DNA from: Microdochium bolleyi | Lineage: Eukaryota; Ascomycota; Sordariomycetes; Xylariales; Microdochiaceae | Assembly (NCBI GenBank): GCA_001566295.1 | Contig: KQ964258.1 | Location: 496,001-560,000, forward strand | Length of the DNA stretch: 64,000 nt | Direction of reading: 5' to 3' | Part shown: positions 10,545 through 21,335 of the stretch, in pieces | Numbering within the stretch: position 1 is the stretch's first letter | Layout of the letters: each line of letters starts with the position of its first letter | The notes under the pieces: generated by a model | Told to the model about the DNA's origin: nothing | The model's input: only the letters and a program-made list of their open reading frames with translations | Database searches by the model: none | Position numbers and translations under genes: made by a program

Positions 10545-12024
10545 ACTGAGGGCCTTGCTTGGACTTTTGTGTCTGGGAGTGTGACGAAGTCCGATTACTT
10601 GAGAGGCAGTGCGTCGAGACCGGCAGGCTGTTGGTGTTTCTGTATAGAGATCCAAGCTGCAAAGATATGGTGCGAGTCGCCACCCTTATACAAGACTAAG
10701 ACCCCTTCGCTTATGGCCACTCCGAGTGGTGATGTCTCTTTGCTGCGTCTCGTGTGATCGTCATGCCCGTTTAAGTCTTTGTCATCAGGAGCGTTGGTCG
10801 CACCGGCATTCGACAAGCAACACTAGACCCTCCGTGGAGGGATTATTGCTATTGCAGCTATCATTGTAATTCTTCGTGGAGCGAGTGCGGGTTACATCTG
10901 CCTTGAGCAATGCCCAAGTGGCTATCGTGACAGAGCTAGTACAACATTCCTTTGGTGACCTGCTCCTGTGGTCTCTTTGGCTTTTTCGTTTCGACTTTAG
11001 CAACCTCTGTCGACAGCTAGACATTTCTACTTCATGGTAGACAGATACGGAATGGGGGCACGCCCGGGTGAAACGAAACGGCAGATGTGGGCGATGCTTA
11101 CACAGACAGATGCGGATCTCGATTTAGGGAGGCTCGACAACATGGCCTTCTGGATCGCCCAAGCTGGGGATCAGTGCAAGTGATGGGATTAGCGGAACAG
11201 GTTGGATTCACTCGTGTGCCTTCAGGCTGTGTAATGTGGATGTGGATGGCGAGGAAGTGTCCAACACGCCGAGGCCTTTGTTCTGTGTAGTAGAGCGCTG
11301 ACACCTACATATCTCGGGAGGAGTCATCGAACGGGTGCCGATTTAGCATGAGAGGCACCAACCAACCAAGACAGACGGACGGACATACGACAGGATAGTG
11401 CAACAGTACCTGGTTGTATACGCGCGGTTATCTGAGGACTACATAGCAACACTGGGCCTGCAGGTTGCACAAGTTGAACCGCACGTATAGCCTGACGGGA
11501 GCGCAAACTTCACGTCACAGAAGATCAAGTAGACACAGATCTCTGAAGCGTTTCTCCGACTGGTGACACGCGATGATTAGGCGTTGTATGGGACAGCAAA
11601 TGGTCCGCCACGCTCGGGTCCGGTTGGTGAAGCATGAGAACCAAGGATGCTGACTCGCAGAGTGGAAGAGACAGCTCCTTGAAATCGATTTCTTTCAATG
11701 TACCCCAAGGCTGCCGTTGCCGGACAGATGATGCTGGGTATGCTGATAGACACGGCATGCTCGTCGCGTCGTGGATTAAGCAGATGCCACTAAACAGTGC
11801 ACTAGATATCACGGAGTATCCTCGGAGGATACATGTGCCTGAACCCGGAGACTCGTTCCTATTTTGTTTTGGTCATCAGCGTGCTCGAATGCACCTAGTC
11901 TCAGCAGGGCCCGACGTCATGGTTCCGTGCAGAAGCCTGTACGATCATATTCGAGGACTTATGTATTATGCATTATGTAATGTATGTCTCTGCTCCGCTT
12001 CTCTAATTGCACATTTGCCGAGTT
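10545..12024. other. Intergenic region
   Basis: Promoter side of copy C and 3' side of the wall-protein gene. A 137-codon plus-strand frame at 11634-12047 runs into the antisense of the wall gene and has no recognisable motif, so I do not call it. Confidence 0.5.
10684..10690 (-). promoter_or_regulatory. TATA-like box of copy C
   Basis: TATAAGG on the minus strand (TGTATAAGGG), about 146 bp upstream of the copy C ATG and matching the copy B box. Confidence 0.5.
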
Positions 12025-12969
12025 CTATGCCAGAAGCTGGGCCATAAGTATGGCGACACCACCCAGGACCAGCGAGCCCACGGAAGCACGGACAGAGCCG
12101 GCCGCAGACTTGCCAACCTCGGTAGGCGTCGGCGAAGCCTGGGTCGCAGCAGCGCCCGCGACGCCGGCAGCCCCAGAAGAACCAGAGCCGGAGCCCCCAG
12201 CGGCAGCTCCCGCGGTCGGGGACGCGCCGCCAGCCGGTGCCGGAGTCGAGGAGGAGGGCCTGGGCGGCTTGGGGCACTTGTTCTCGTAGACGTACTGCTC
12301 GGCGGGGCCGCTGCAGGTCTTGCCCGCGCTGGGGTCGTACGTCTCGGCCTCTGGGTACATCCAGCAGCTGCCAGTAGAGTGCGGGGAGCCAGCCGGGTTG
12401 TGGGGGTTGTAGACGACGAAGGCGCACGAGTCGAGCTGGGCGCACTGGCTGAGGCAGCCGGCGGCGCTGGTCTGGGCGGAGCAGAGGGAGAAGCAGCCCT
12501 CCTTCGGGGTCGGGTAGTCGCAGACCTGGGCGACAGCGCTCGGGGATGCGGTGGCGGCGCAGGCGAGGACGGGCGCGGTGGCGGTGCCGATGGGCGTCGG
12601 GGCGGGGAGGCCGGTGCAGGTGGGCTTGCCGTAGACCTTGAGGTACCTGTTGCCGCAGCCCTCGGTGGTGCCGAGGCTGGCGTCGAAGGACTGGCCCGGG
12701 TAGACCCAGCAGGTGCCCTTGTCGAGCTCGGCGTTGGCCTCGACCCAGACGGAGAAGTCGCAGGGCTGGTGCTCGGCGCAGTACTTCCAGCAGCCGGCGC
12801 GGCCGTCGGTGGCAATGTTGAAGACGCCGGTGCCGGGCGGCTTGGGGTAGTCGCAGAACTCGCCGAGCAGCTCGGCCGTGCAGCTCGGTGCGGCGGCGCG
12901 GGCGGTGGCGGCGGAGACGGCCTCGGCGAGTACGAGGGCCGTCGAGGCGAGGAGGACAGTGGCCTTCAT
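12025..12969 (-). CDS. GPI-anchored cell-surface protein with two PAN/apple-like repeats
   Basis: Intronless, 314 residues. Residues 1-20 form a signal peptide (hydrophobic core LLASTALVLAEAVSA). Two homologous cysteine modules follow, at about 30-118 and 137-232. Each has the order CDYPxP, CxxxC, CxF-V, G[TS]CW[VM]YP, DxSxG, then C and VYxxxxC, so this is an internal duplication. Cysteine spacing and the CWxYP core resemble PAN/apple-type modules, but I cannot assign the family firmly. A Ser/Ala/Gly/Pro linker (about 233-290, probably O-glycosylated) leads to a C-terminal hydrophobic stretch (LVLGGVAILMAQLLA), typical of a GPI-anchor signal. Expected place is the outer plasma membrane or cell wall. 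Role unknown; adhesion or surface sensing would be guesses. Confidence 0.82.
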   Translation of the reverse strand: MKATVLLASTALVLAEAVSAATARAAAPSCTAELLGEFCDYPKPPGTGVFNIATDGRAGCWKYCAEHQPCDFSVWVEANAELDKGTCWVYPGQSFDASLGTTEGCGNRYLKVYGKPTCTGLPAPTPIGTATAPVLACAATASPSAVAQVCDYPTPKEGCFSLCSAQTSAAGCLSQCAQLDSCAFVVYNPHNPAGSPHSTGSCWMYPEAETYDPSAGKTCSGPAEQYVYENKCPKPPRPSSSTPAPAGGASPTAGAAAGGSGSGSSGAAGVAGAAATQASPTPTEVGKSAAGSVRASVGSLVLGGVAILMAQLLA

Positions 12970-13074
12970 CGTTGTGAGGGCGAGGGGAGTTGAGCAAGCG
13001 AGCGTGTTGGTTTTGGAGTCGAACGAGTGTGGTTGGAGAAGGAAATGCCAGTGATGATCCGGGGGCAGATCGCG

Positions 13075-13083
13075 GAATATTTA
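13075..13083 (-). promoter_or_regulatory. TATA-like element of the GPI-protein gene
   Basis: TTAAATATT on the minus strand, about 110 bp upstream of the start codon. Assigned by position and composition only. Confidence 0.35.
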
Positions 13084-13570
13084 ATGGTGGAGGTTAGCCT
13101 AGGGGGACAGGGTCGAGGCCGTTTAATGTGGCGCGTGGTGGCATCTCCACATTTAGCTGCACTTTGGGCCGACTTACACGAGATTGGCCCCGGGGTGCCT
13201 TGCCTGGGCGTGCAATAGGGCACCCTCGGGTATACCATGACGTGGTTGCCTGTGGTGGCAGTGCAGCACGGTCACGCCAGACACGATCTTCTCTACTTAG
13301 GCTGTTCATGTATTTCGTCTCGAGTTGGCCACACATACGCATCACGCTCGCGTGCAACTGAAGCAGCTGTAGGTACCAGTCCCCTATTCCAAGGTTGTAT
13401 CCTCGGTGAATCGGCGATAGATCGGACCCACTCGTAAGGCTCGCTGGTATGGCTAGCGCGCCTGAATAGGCAGTTCCCCTGGCCAGGGTCTCCACCACAG
13501 CCCCAGGTGTCATCTCGGTCGTCCAAGGTTGTGACTCCACGGTGACTCCAAGGTGATTCCAGCTCGAGCA

Positions 13571-15598
13571 TCACCAAAACCTCCCGTCTCCCGCCTTCTT
13601 GATCACATCGCACTGCAGTCTCCTCCCCGTCCCAAGATCCGGCGCGGTAGCCGCTTCTAGCACCTCCCGCCCGATCCCCCCCGCCATCTCCGGGATGCTC
13701 TCCACGCTGTGACGGACCGGCATGTCTTGCACGTACTGGTCCTCCAGGTCCAGCTCGAACCTCGTCAGCCGGGGCGTCCGCTCGCGCCACCTCACCAGCA
13801 TCTCGCGCACCGCACCCAGCATCGTCTGGTCATACCATCTGTACGCCCCTCCCTCTTCCGGGGCCCAACTGATGCGTCCGTAGTAGCTGCCCAGGGGCCG
13901 GTCGTCGGTGACGACGAGCGTGCGCAGGTTCCGCGGCAAATGGCACCCGAGGTCTGGCACTCCTCCGGTGCCACCTGCACTGCTCCCACCGCCAGACGTC
14001 AACGAGGTGCATGCCTCGGGAGACATGCCCATGAGTAGCCACCAAGGTATCTCCAGGTCTTCGAGCTCGCCACAGCTCGCCAGGCCATTCCCGAGCGATC
14101 CGGCGAAGCGCGGTATCGACCTCGGGAACTTCCTGGACGCGCCCATCCAGGGTGTCGTTATCTCGAGCCCCGCCAGCGTCGGCGCTACGGCCTCGAGGGC
14201 TCGCGAGAGCTGGTCGAGGTCGAAGTCGCGACTGATGTCTGCCTTCGGGTTCTCGTAGTCGTCGCCTCCGTAGCTATTGTCGAACGTGTCGAGATATGCC
14301 CAGCGCCACGAGAGATGTTTGAGCACCGGCGGGGCGATGACGGGGAGGACCTCGGCGAGGTAGCTTGGGCCGAAGCCTGTCACTTGGAGCTCCTCGAGGT
14401 GCATACACGGCGGCGGTGGCGCGGAGCCGGGCCACGTAAAGGGGTGCTGCCATGCACTGAAGAAGCACGTAGAAAGCCATCAGTACATTGCAATGTGGGC
14501 GAGTGCATCTCGGCAACGAAGAAGAAAAAGGACAATGAAGCCAAGGAAAAGCATCATAGGGCCGACAGATGCTCGGCATCCCCCGGCGGTCCCGTACCTG
14601 TCAATATCAAAACGCAGCCTCCTGAGATTGGGCAAGTAGAAGAATACTAAGGCGTCTGGGATCCAGTGCTCCATAACTTGGGCGGGCGTCCGGCCTACTG
14701 CGTCATCACCACCGCTGCTGCCGTTGCTGTTGTTGCTACTACTGCCGGTAATGCTCGCCAACCACTTCCGCCAGCGCCGTCGCTGTGGCTGTAGCTGTCG
14801 CTGTTGGATTTGCTGCAGCCAAAGAGGCACCGGGTCCGGATCCTTGCGATCCCTGCTGTTCTGCCGGAACGAGACATCCTGCAGCTGCGCAAGTACACCG
14901 GGCTGCTCGCGCCTAGCCACTTCCTCGAGTGAACGACAACCCCCTCCTTCACCGACACCAACACCACCATTACCACCGTCATCACCAGCCTCCGTTGACG
15001 TCCGGCCACCCCCGGGCTCCTCAGGAAGTATATAATACCTCAACACCTGGCTCAGGATCCGCTCGCTGCCGTCCAGAAAAGCGCGTCCCAGCCACAGCGT
15101 CCGCAGATTGGGCATCTTGACCAGCAGCAGCGCAAGCGCGGCATACATCGACCCCACGCCGCACAGCTGGCTGATCCACAGCTCCTCCAGCTCCCGCGGG
15201 ACCTTGAGCTCCCTTACGGCGCTCGCGAACAGCGCCACATCCCGCTCCGAGCGCAGAAATCTCTCGTGCCTGTGGACGTCGGGGTGCTGACCCAGCCCCG
15301 CGCCCCTACCGTATTTCCGCGCCGCCTCCAGCACCTGCACGTGCCGCGCGAGGTCCGGCCCCCGCTCGAGCAGCGTGCGCACGAGGAGGAACACCTCCGG
15401 CGTCTCGGCGCCGCCGGGCAGCAACCACCGGATCTCCCGGTAGATGAGAGGCTCGGCGGCCGCGCGGAGGTTGCGGCAGGTGCGGGAGACGCGGAGCAGG
15501 TCCTTTTTCCTGTCGGCGAGGCATCCTAGGATCGAGGCGATGATTTCGGCGGGACAGGTCGCCAGGCTCGCTACCGGCGGCGGCGGAACAGAGGCCAT
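13571..15598 (-). CDS. F-box protein with leucine-rich region
   Basis: Two exons, 15598-14598 and 14456-13571, give 628 residues. The start ATG at 15598 has a strong context (GCCATGG..TC); the frame is open further upstream only to a GTG. The 141-nt intron (GTACGG...CTTCTTCAG) is phase 2 and joins RFDIDS to AWQHPF. Residues about 10-57 are an F-box (LATCPAEIIASILGCL, then LLRVSRTCRNLR and YREIRW). Leucine-rich stretches follow (LEELWISQL, MPNLRTLWLG, then LKHLSWRWAYLDTF in exon 2), as in F-box/LRR-like substrate adaptors of SCF ubiquitin ligases. A low-complexity Gly/Ser/Asn insert (about 215-325) separates the halves. The substrate is unknown. Intron choice rests on phase and is the least certain part. 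Confidence 0.78.
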
Positions 15599-18500
15599 GG
15601 GGACACGGGGTTCGGGTTGAGGTCTGGATGGACGATCCTCAAATAGCGTGAGCCACACCACGATTGGGGATCAGCCGGTCTCGCGCCTCAGTGCGGAGAC
15701 GTGACAGGTGGGGCGGTCTTCGCTGACATAGCTACGAACAGAAAGAGTACCCAGGGTAGTTATATAGAACAGTAAAGTTGATTCCAGTGACGGGAGCAAA
15801 GTGTCTGTCTGTGGGCAGCATCTGCAACAATCGCTGCGTCCGTCATGAGCATAGCCTCCACCATTGTGTGGGCGATGTCGTACTGTTGCCCAGGATTGCT
15901 GCATGCGCCCAGCCAATCTGCTGGAAGAAGTGAACATGCTATCAAGCAGAGCTGAGGGCACCCCTGCCAATGGGTCACATGCTCTGGCAGCATGCTGGAC
16001 GTGATACATCGCCGTGTTTAGAGATAAGCACAAAAATCATGAGCACACTGGACGTCGGCTGTTGGGCTGAGCTCCAGCGAGCTAGATGATGAAGACGGAT
16101 CACAGAGAGAGCTTCTTACAGCTCAATACCTTGTTGTTTATGAGCCATTCTACCAGTAATCGCTGGGCTTTGGTGGTGCCGCCAGATCTAGCAGATCAAA
16201 TTGTTGTCTGAACATGGTACAAAATGGTACGCTTGAGATGCACAGAAAGAAGATATCTTTGCCGAACACAAATTCCAAAAACCGCGGGTCTTGGCGGCGT
16301 GATACACACCAAGAGCGACAAAAATGATACACGACGAACATGCGTGCATACAGCGGCGTACACTAAAGGTATATTTGATCTGTGCCGGATCGTGATAGCA
16401 TCCGTGATTGATACTACAGATAGTGAATGGAGGAATCGACACCATTGCGAGCACCCTTTGGATCAGAACTGCATACGCTTATCTCTTGAGCTACTACGGA
16501 GTCGCGAGGAGAGATTGGACGACCTCCTCGTGTCATCTGAGCGTCTGCGCCAATTACCAGCATCGACTGGCAGAGAGAACATGACAGGCACAGCACTTGC
16601 TTCGACAGGTATGTATGTTGTCTGTGCCCAAGTAACGTGGAGAGCCAAGCGCCTTGTGGTAACGGAATCGCCTTCCAATCAGACGAATTCTTGTGAGATG
16701 GCAGGAGATCCGAGGACGGAGGCGTCCCGCTCCCGCCCCGACGAAAAGTCAAAGCAAGGGCATGGAATCTCCAGTGTACATAATCAGAACATCATGGATA
16801 GGCTCTGTGTCCAATGTGGGACGATCCCTTTGGTGGGGGCGTCCCTCGCGCAGACTAATTGAGGATGTCATGCACGTTCGTGGCTCGCCTCATTTGATTC
16901 ATAGCAAGGTTGGGGCTCTGTCTTGAGGTTGGTAGTGGGTGAGACATTCCCCAGCTTCCCGCCTTTGACTGGCATGCAAGCTAGTGCAATGAACATACCA
17001 CGACAAAGGGATGGATCATACGTCACAATGGCTGCTACGGCTCAACCAGTAAGCCCTGTCATCCTGACATTCGTAATACGCTTGGAGATCTTCACGCTAC
17101 ATTGATCCTGTGAGACAACAGAAGGCCCTCGGATCACAAGCCCGATGGCAGAGCTGGAGCCCCAGTTGCAACTGCAGCGTCCGAAGAGCATGGCCGATCT
17201 TGCGACCACTGTCCGGTCACGTCTGCCAGATACATTTAGATCAGGTTCCATTTGTATCTTTAGGCCTTGAGAGTACAGGCATGGAATGAGGCGAGCTAGC
17301 ATGACACTGATGCAAGTGGTGGCTATCCAGATGATAGTCCCACGACCCGAGGGTCAAGCTTAGAGTTTCGACATATGCACCAATACTACGCCGAGCGCGC
17401 CCCATTGTTCATATGGCGGTCAATAAATGGAGGTTGGACGGTCTTCCAATCGTTGATGCGGAGTTAAGTTGGAAAGTTCGGACCGCCGGCTCGGCTTCCA
17501 CGCAGGAATTTCCAGCCTCGGTTCTCATCGAAGAACGAGGAAACGTAACGTGCGACGGGGTCTGTTTGACCACGACCCCTGAAGGGTCAGTCAAATGACA
17601 TGTTACCCCAGCAGGCGTCATCCTTTTCACTGCAGGCCGAATCACGTCTCTGTCAAAGTCCTCGCCTGTCAAATCTGGGCACATACACACAAACCATACG
17701 TCATTTCAGCACATCTTCCCAAGCGGCAGGTGAATCCTTCCAGAAGCCTTCCTGTTTCAGACTAACGGCCGTTAGCCCCTGGCGGTCTGATCGACTCTGA
17801 CCCCATCGCCAATTTTAGGACCTCCGCTGCGCGCCATGACCTTCAACCTCGGAGATTGAGCACTATCGTCGGACCGGTAATAAATGATGCTCGGACGCGG
17901 GGGCTTCTCGAACTGGCTCAGACACATTCTGCTGGCCTACCGAGCACTGTTATAGTTGTCTAGCTGCATCGTCGATGCGGGGTCCCTCTTATGTGTTTGC
18001 GATACATGGGCATCCAGCTCGATGATCCAGTCCGAGCGGAGGCAGAGCTCCAGAACTGCTCGGCGGAGTGCTACCCTTGGATCCCTCGTCCAACCTGCAA
18101 GAACTGGCTCGGGCTATCAGGTATCAATCCTTGAGGAGCAGTTTATCCACACGCCATACGCACGGAAGCAGCCATGTCTAATGTTCATTGCCAGGAGCCA
18201 AAGTGCCGTATCTATTTTAATCTCGCTCTGGTGCAGTGCTTTTGCTGGCATGACGTGCTTCAAGCAACTCGGCATGAACGAAGTGTGTTGTGGACCACGG
18301 CATCTCCACTGCAACTCTTCCACCAGCGATGCGCAGATGTCAGGATGGACGGCGCTCTGATTCGCCCCCAACATTGTACGGATTGCTCGCGGACTGCGGA
18401 AGGAGGATGACCGCTTTCACGACTCATCCTGTGATCCTTCGGGCCACGATAGGCGCGGAGCCATGCATATCCCAGCTTGGTCGCGACTTGGTTTGGAATG

Positions 18501-20204
18501 AGATTGGACCAGCCCGTGATGTGCACATTCAAGCATGATACGGAGGTCTCACAGTCCATAAAGCAGTGCCATTGACACTTCAATAATCCTGTCTCCTCGT
18601 CTTGCTAGCTCCATCTTGAGACGTGGTGGTTGTTGTGCGTCGTTAAAAGGTAACGTTCCACAATCTGTCAGCAACCATGGTCAAACAAACCCCCCCCTGC
18701 AACTCCTAGTCTACTCTCAAATCTCTTGACAGATTCCCAACTCACATAATCATAGAGCCGTCACACCGGAGGATGCACCATCACGAGATCGGCACGGCAA
18801 TTTTGTTGACGCATCTGACCCCCGTGATTGCAAGTCGGCGAGGATCGGTGGCTGATAAAATCAAAGATTACTCCATGGGAGCGGAGTAATCCTCGTGTCC
18901 CTACAACAGACAGCCTGCTGGACTTTCCTCTTCTAAAAATTTCCCGTTGTCACACAGCACAAGCCACCGCCTTCTCCGCATAAGACAATGGTGAGTTGCG
19001 TCACGTTGCAAAGAAGAGAACAACATGGTTTATCGGGGTGAGAGTTGTTTACCTGAATGTGGCAAATTTCACCATCATCGCCAACCACCTCTCCCCCCTC
19101 CTCCAAAGAAAAAGAGTCCCCGAGAAACAATAGTGGGGCCCTCGCGTTTCCGCCCCGTCCACAATCCTAACCCAGCGGAAAGCCCCACTCCCCCTGCCTC
19201 TCCACAGCCACAACTCTTGATTCCCGTTACGAGCTTCTTGCAAATCACTGCCTAAAAAGCCCCGGCACTTTTCACAACGGCACTTGGTGAGGGGAGGAGA
19301 GAAGAGGAGAGCAGTTTCCCTTGGCACCAGGCAAGAGTTCCTACGCGTGTACAAATTCTCTCAGGGCCGGCCCGATCATCATGAGTTGTGATAATTTGTA
19401 CCTCGTTAGTAGACAGCGCGGTCCCTCCGGCTCTCTGGCGGCATTGCGGGGGAACCTCGGATTTCACAAGTAATGACTAACATCGCCGCCGCTGCAGCCA
19501 CTGCCGGACCCCTCTCGCTTGCCAATGGACAAGATTGCATGCAGCAAGAACCAAGAATAGAGTACCCTTGCGCGACAGTGAAAGACTGCAGAGGTTCTGC
19601 TCCACGAGTCACCACCCTGTCGAGCGGAGATCTCGGGCCTGTCAAAATACGTCATCTCGCCCGCACAACCAGCCGTCTCCGCAATGACAGGACCCTTGGC
19701 TCCATCACACTGGCAGAAGAGTCCACGTCACAACACGAGATGACACGTAACGAGCAGGGCAGAGCAGAGAAGGGGTGCATGTGTAGTGAAGCTTCTGATG
19801 AAGCGCTTTTGATTTCTGTGCACAGAGCAAGCAGGTGCTCTGCTGCTGCTATGACGACCTAGCAATCTCAACCCAAAAGTCCAAGGTATCTCCCGTGCAT
19901 GCCGACTCATGACCCGCTGCTCCGGATGAACGCCAAAGATCCCAGACCGTTGCCCAAATGCCGTCATTCCCCAATTCCGTTACTCCCTCCATGCTGGTTG
20001 CATATCCTCCTATTAAATCGATATATAGAAAAGAAAAAGTAGTGATGATGTATGTGTGTGCAATGTCCAACCTAAACGCCAGATGGTGCGCTGATGCTGA
20101 TGTCCAGAATGATTCGAAAGTGTCAAAAAACGCCGTGTAGTGGTATCATCTAGTCGCAGACGAATAATGCAAGTTTGAAAGTAGTCATATCCAGTAGGGC
20201 CACT
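15599..20204. other. Gene-poor intergenic stretch left of the cyclin
   Basis: About 4.6 kb with no gene I can support. One unbroken plus-strand frame of 212 codons (16224-16862) is noted separately. The rest has only short frames on both strands with mixed composition and no long repeats visible by eye. Confidence 0.55.
16224..16862 (+). CDS. Orphan open reading frame, doubtful
   Basis: 212 codons without a stop in DNA of balanced base composition, where such a length is uncommon but not impossible by chance. The product has no signal peptide, membrane segment or recognised domain. The middle part (LRLSLELLRSREERLDDLL-like) is charged and could be helical, while the ends look random. No introns or promoter could be assigned. 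A 112-codon frame overlaps on the other strand. Confidence 0.15.
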   Translation: MVRLRCTERRYLCRTQIPKTAGLGGVIHTKSDKNDTRRTCVHTAAYTKGIFDLCRIVIASVIDTTDSEWRNRHHCEHPLDQNCIRLSLELLRSREERLDDLLVSSERLRQLPASTGRENMTGTALASTGMYVVCAQVTWRAKRLVVTESPSNQTNSCEMAGDPRTEASRSRPDEKSKQGHGISSVHNQNIMDRLCVQCGTIPLVGASLAQTN

Positions 20205-21335
20205 TCAGCGGGCCGCCGCCGTGCCGAACATGCGGCCAAAGACACCGCGGGCTGTCCGTGCCCGCTTGGTCTTGGTGGTGCCGTCCTGCAGCTCTCTCAG
20301 CTGATCGGCGCTGATCTCATAAGGCAGGAGCTGCTTGCCGCTGTTGTGGTAGGGCTTGCCCATAGGCGCCGAGTGCAGCATGTCGGGTACAATCTCGACA
20401 GGAGACTCGTAGAGAGAGCAGTCGTAGATGTGGCTCGGTACCTCTTCGGGGTCTGTGAGAGGTGTCGAAGAGCGCGAGTGCTGTTGAGAGGAGACAGAAG
20501 AGGCGTACGAGCTGCCCGAGGAGCTGTAAGCAAGCCCGGGAGGAGTCGAGGCGTCGTTGACCACACGGATGGTCTCTCGCGGAGGCGTGGCGACGACCTG
20601 GGGCTGCTCGTAGGGCATGGCTGGGGCGGTGTACTGAGAAGCGGCCCAGGCCTCGGCCTCGAGCTGCTGCTGCCGGCGCAATGCCTCCTTACGCTGCATG
20701 CGGCGGATGTGCTTGACCTCAATCTCATCCCGGATAGGGGCGAGGAAATCATCCAGCTCCCGGTAGAGATCCTCCTCGGTAATCCGGAGCTCCCAGTCGA
20801 GCAGGAAGAGGAGCTGCTTCTCCATGAGGTTGACCTCGGTACGGCTGAAGCCAAAACTGTAGGCCTCGGTGGTGATGTTGGAGTAGTTGGCCCAGTGCTT
20901 GTTCTTGGGCGAGCTGTCGTTGAGGTACTTGGCAGTGAGGATCAGAGCAGCCAGGAAGATGCGATGGGTGGTACAGCGGAGGCCCTTGGCCATTGGCTGG
21001 AGTCTCGACCTTAACCGAGTAAGGTAGACGAGCGTCGACATGAGGGTGGGGACCTGGACGTTGGAAGAGACAACGAGCTTCGTGATGAACTCTTCTAATG
21101 TGGGGAGGCTAGAGTCGTCACTGCGGACAGCGCGGGGCGAAGGTGTCCTCGGCGGCGTGGGGTTCTGTGTGCGGCTCTGGGGAGGCGGCGGCATCATGGA
21201 AGCGTCGCACTGAATCACGTTTGAGGCGGCGGCGGCCAGATACGAGATCATGTCCTTGCTGACAGGCGTGTAGACAAAGTGCTCGAGAGCGGCGGCGTTG
21301 AGGTCCTCCATGGACAGGCCTGATATCGAAGCCAT
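20205..21335 (-). CDS. Pcl-type (Pho85-partner) cyclin
   Basis: Intronless, 376 residues from the ATG at 21335 (MASISGLSMEDL). Residues about 78-195 are a cyclin box of the PCL1/PCL2 class: TLEEFITKLVVSSNVQVPTL, THRIFLAALILTAKYLNDSS, NKHWANYS, then FSRTEVNLMEKQLLFLLDWEL and an EEDLYRELDDF end. In yeasts such cyclins bind the Pho85 kinase to control the G1/S step and polarity; filamentous fungi keep this role (PclA). The N-terminal arm is Pro/Ser-rich with TP and SP sites (PRTPSPR), probably phosphorylated. The C-terminal half is Ser-rich and ends in a basic patch (KTKRARTARG). The same frame stays open 238 codons upstream, but that part is low-complexity leader. Confidence 0.9.
   Translation of the reverse strand: MASISGLSMEDLNAAALEHFVYTPVSKDMISYLAAAASNVIQCDASMMPPPPQSRTQNPTPPRTPSPRAVRSDDSSLPTLEEFITKLVVSSNVQVPTLMSTLVYLTRLRSRLQPMAKGLRCTTHRIFLAALILTAKYLNDSSPKNKHWANYSNITTEAYSFGFSRTEVNLMEKQLLFLLDWELRITEEDLYRELDDFLAPIRDEIEVKHIRRMQRKEALRRQQQLEAEAWAASQYTAPAMPYEQPQVVATPPRETIRVVNDASTPPGLAYSSSGSSYASSVSSQQHSRSSTPLTDPEEVPSHIYDCSLYESPVEIVPDMLHSAPMGKPYHNSGKQLLPYEISADQLRELQDGTTKTKRARTARGVFGRMFGTAAAR

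Noticed and set aside
10143..10757. 204-codon plus-strand frame
   Set aside because: Antisense to family copy C and its leader; no domain.
12007..12993. 328-codon plus-strand frame
   Set aside because: Antisense to the GPI-anchored protein, which has signal peptide, repeats and anchor signal.
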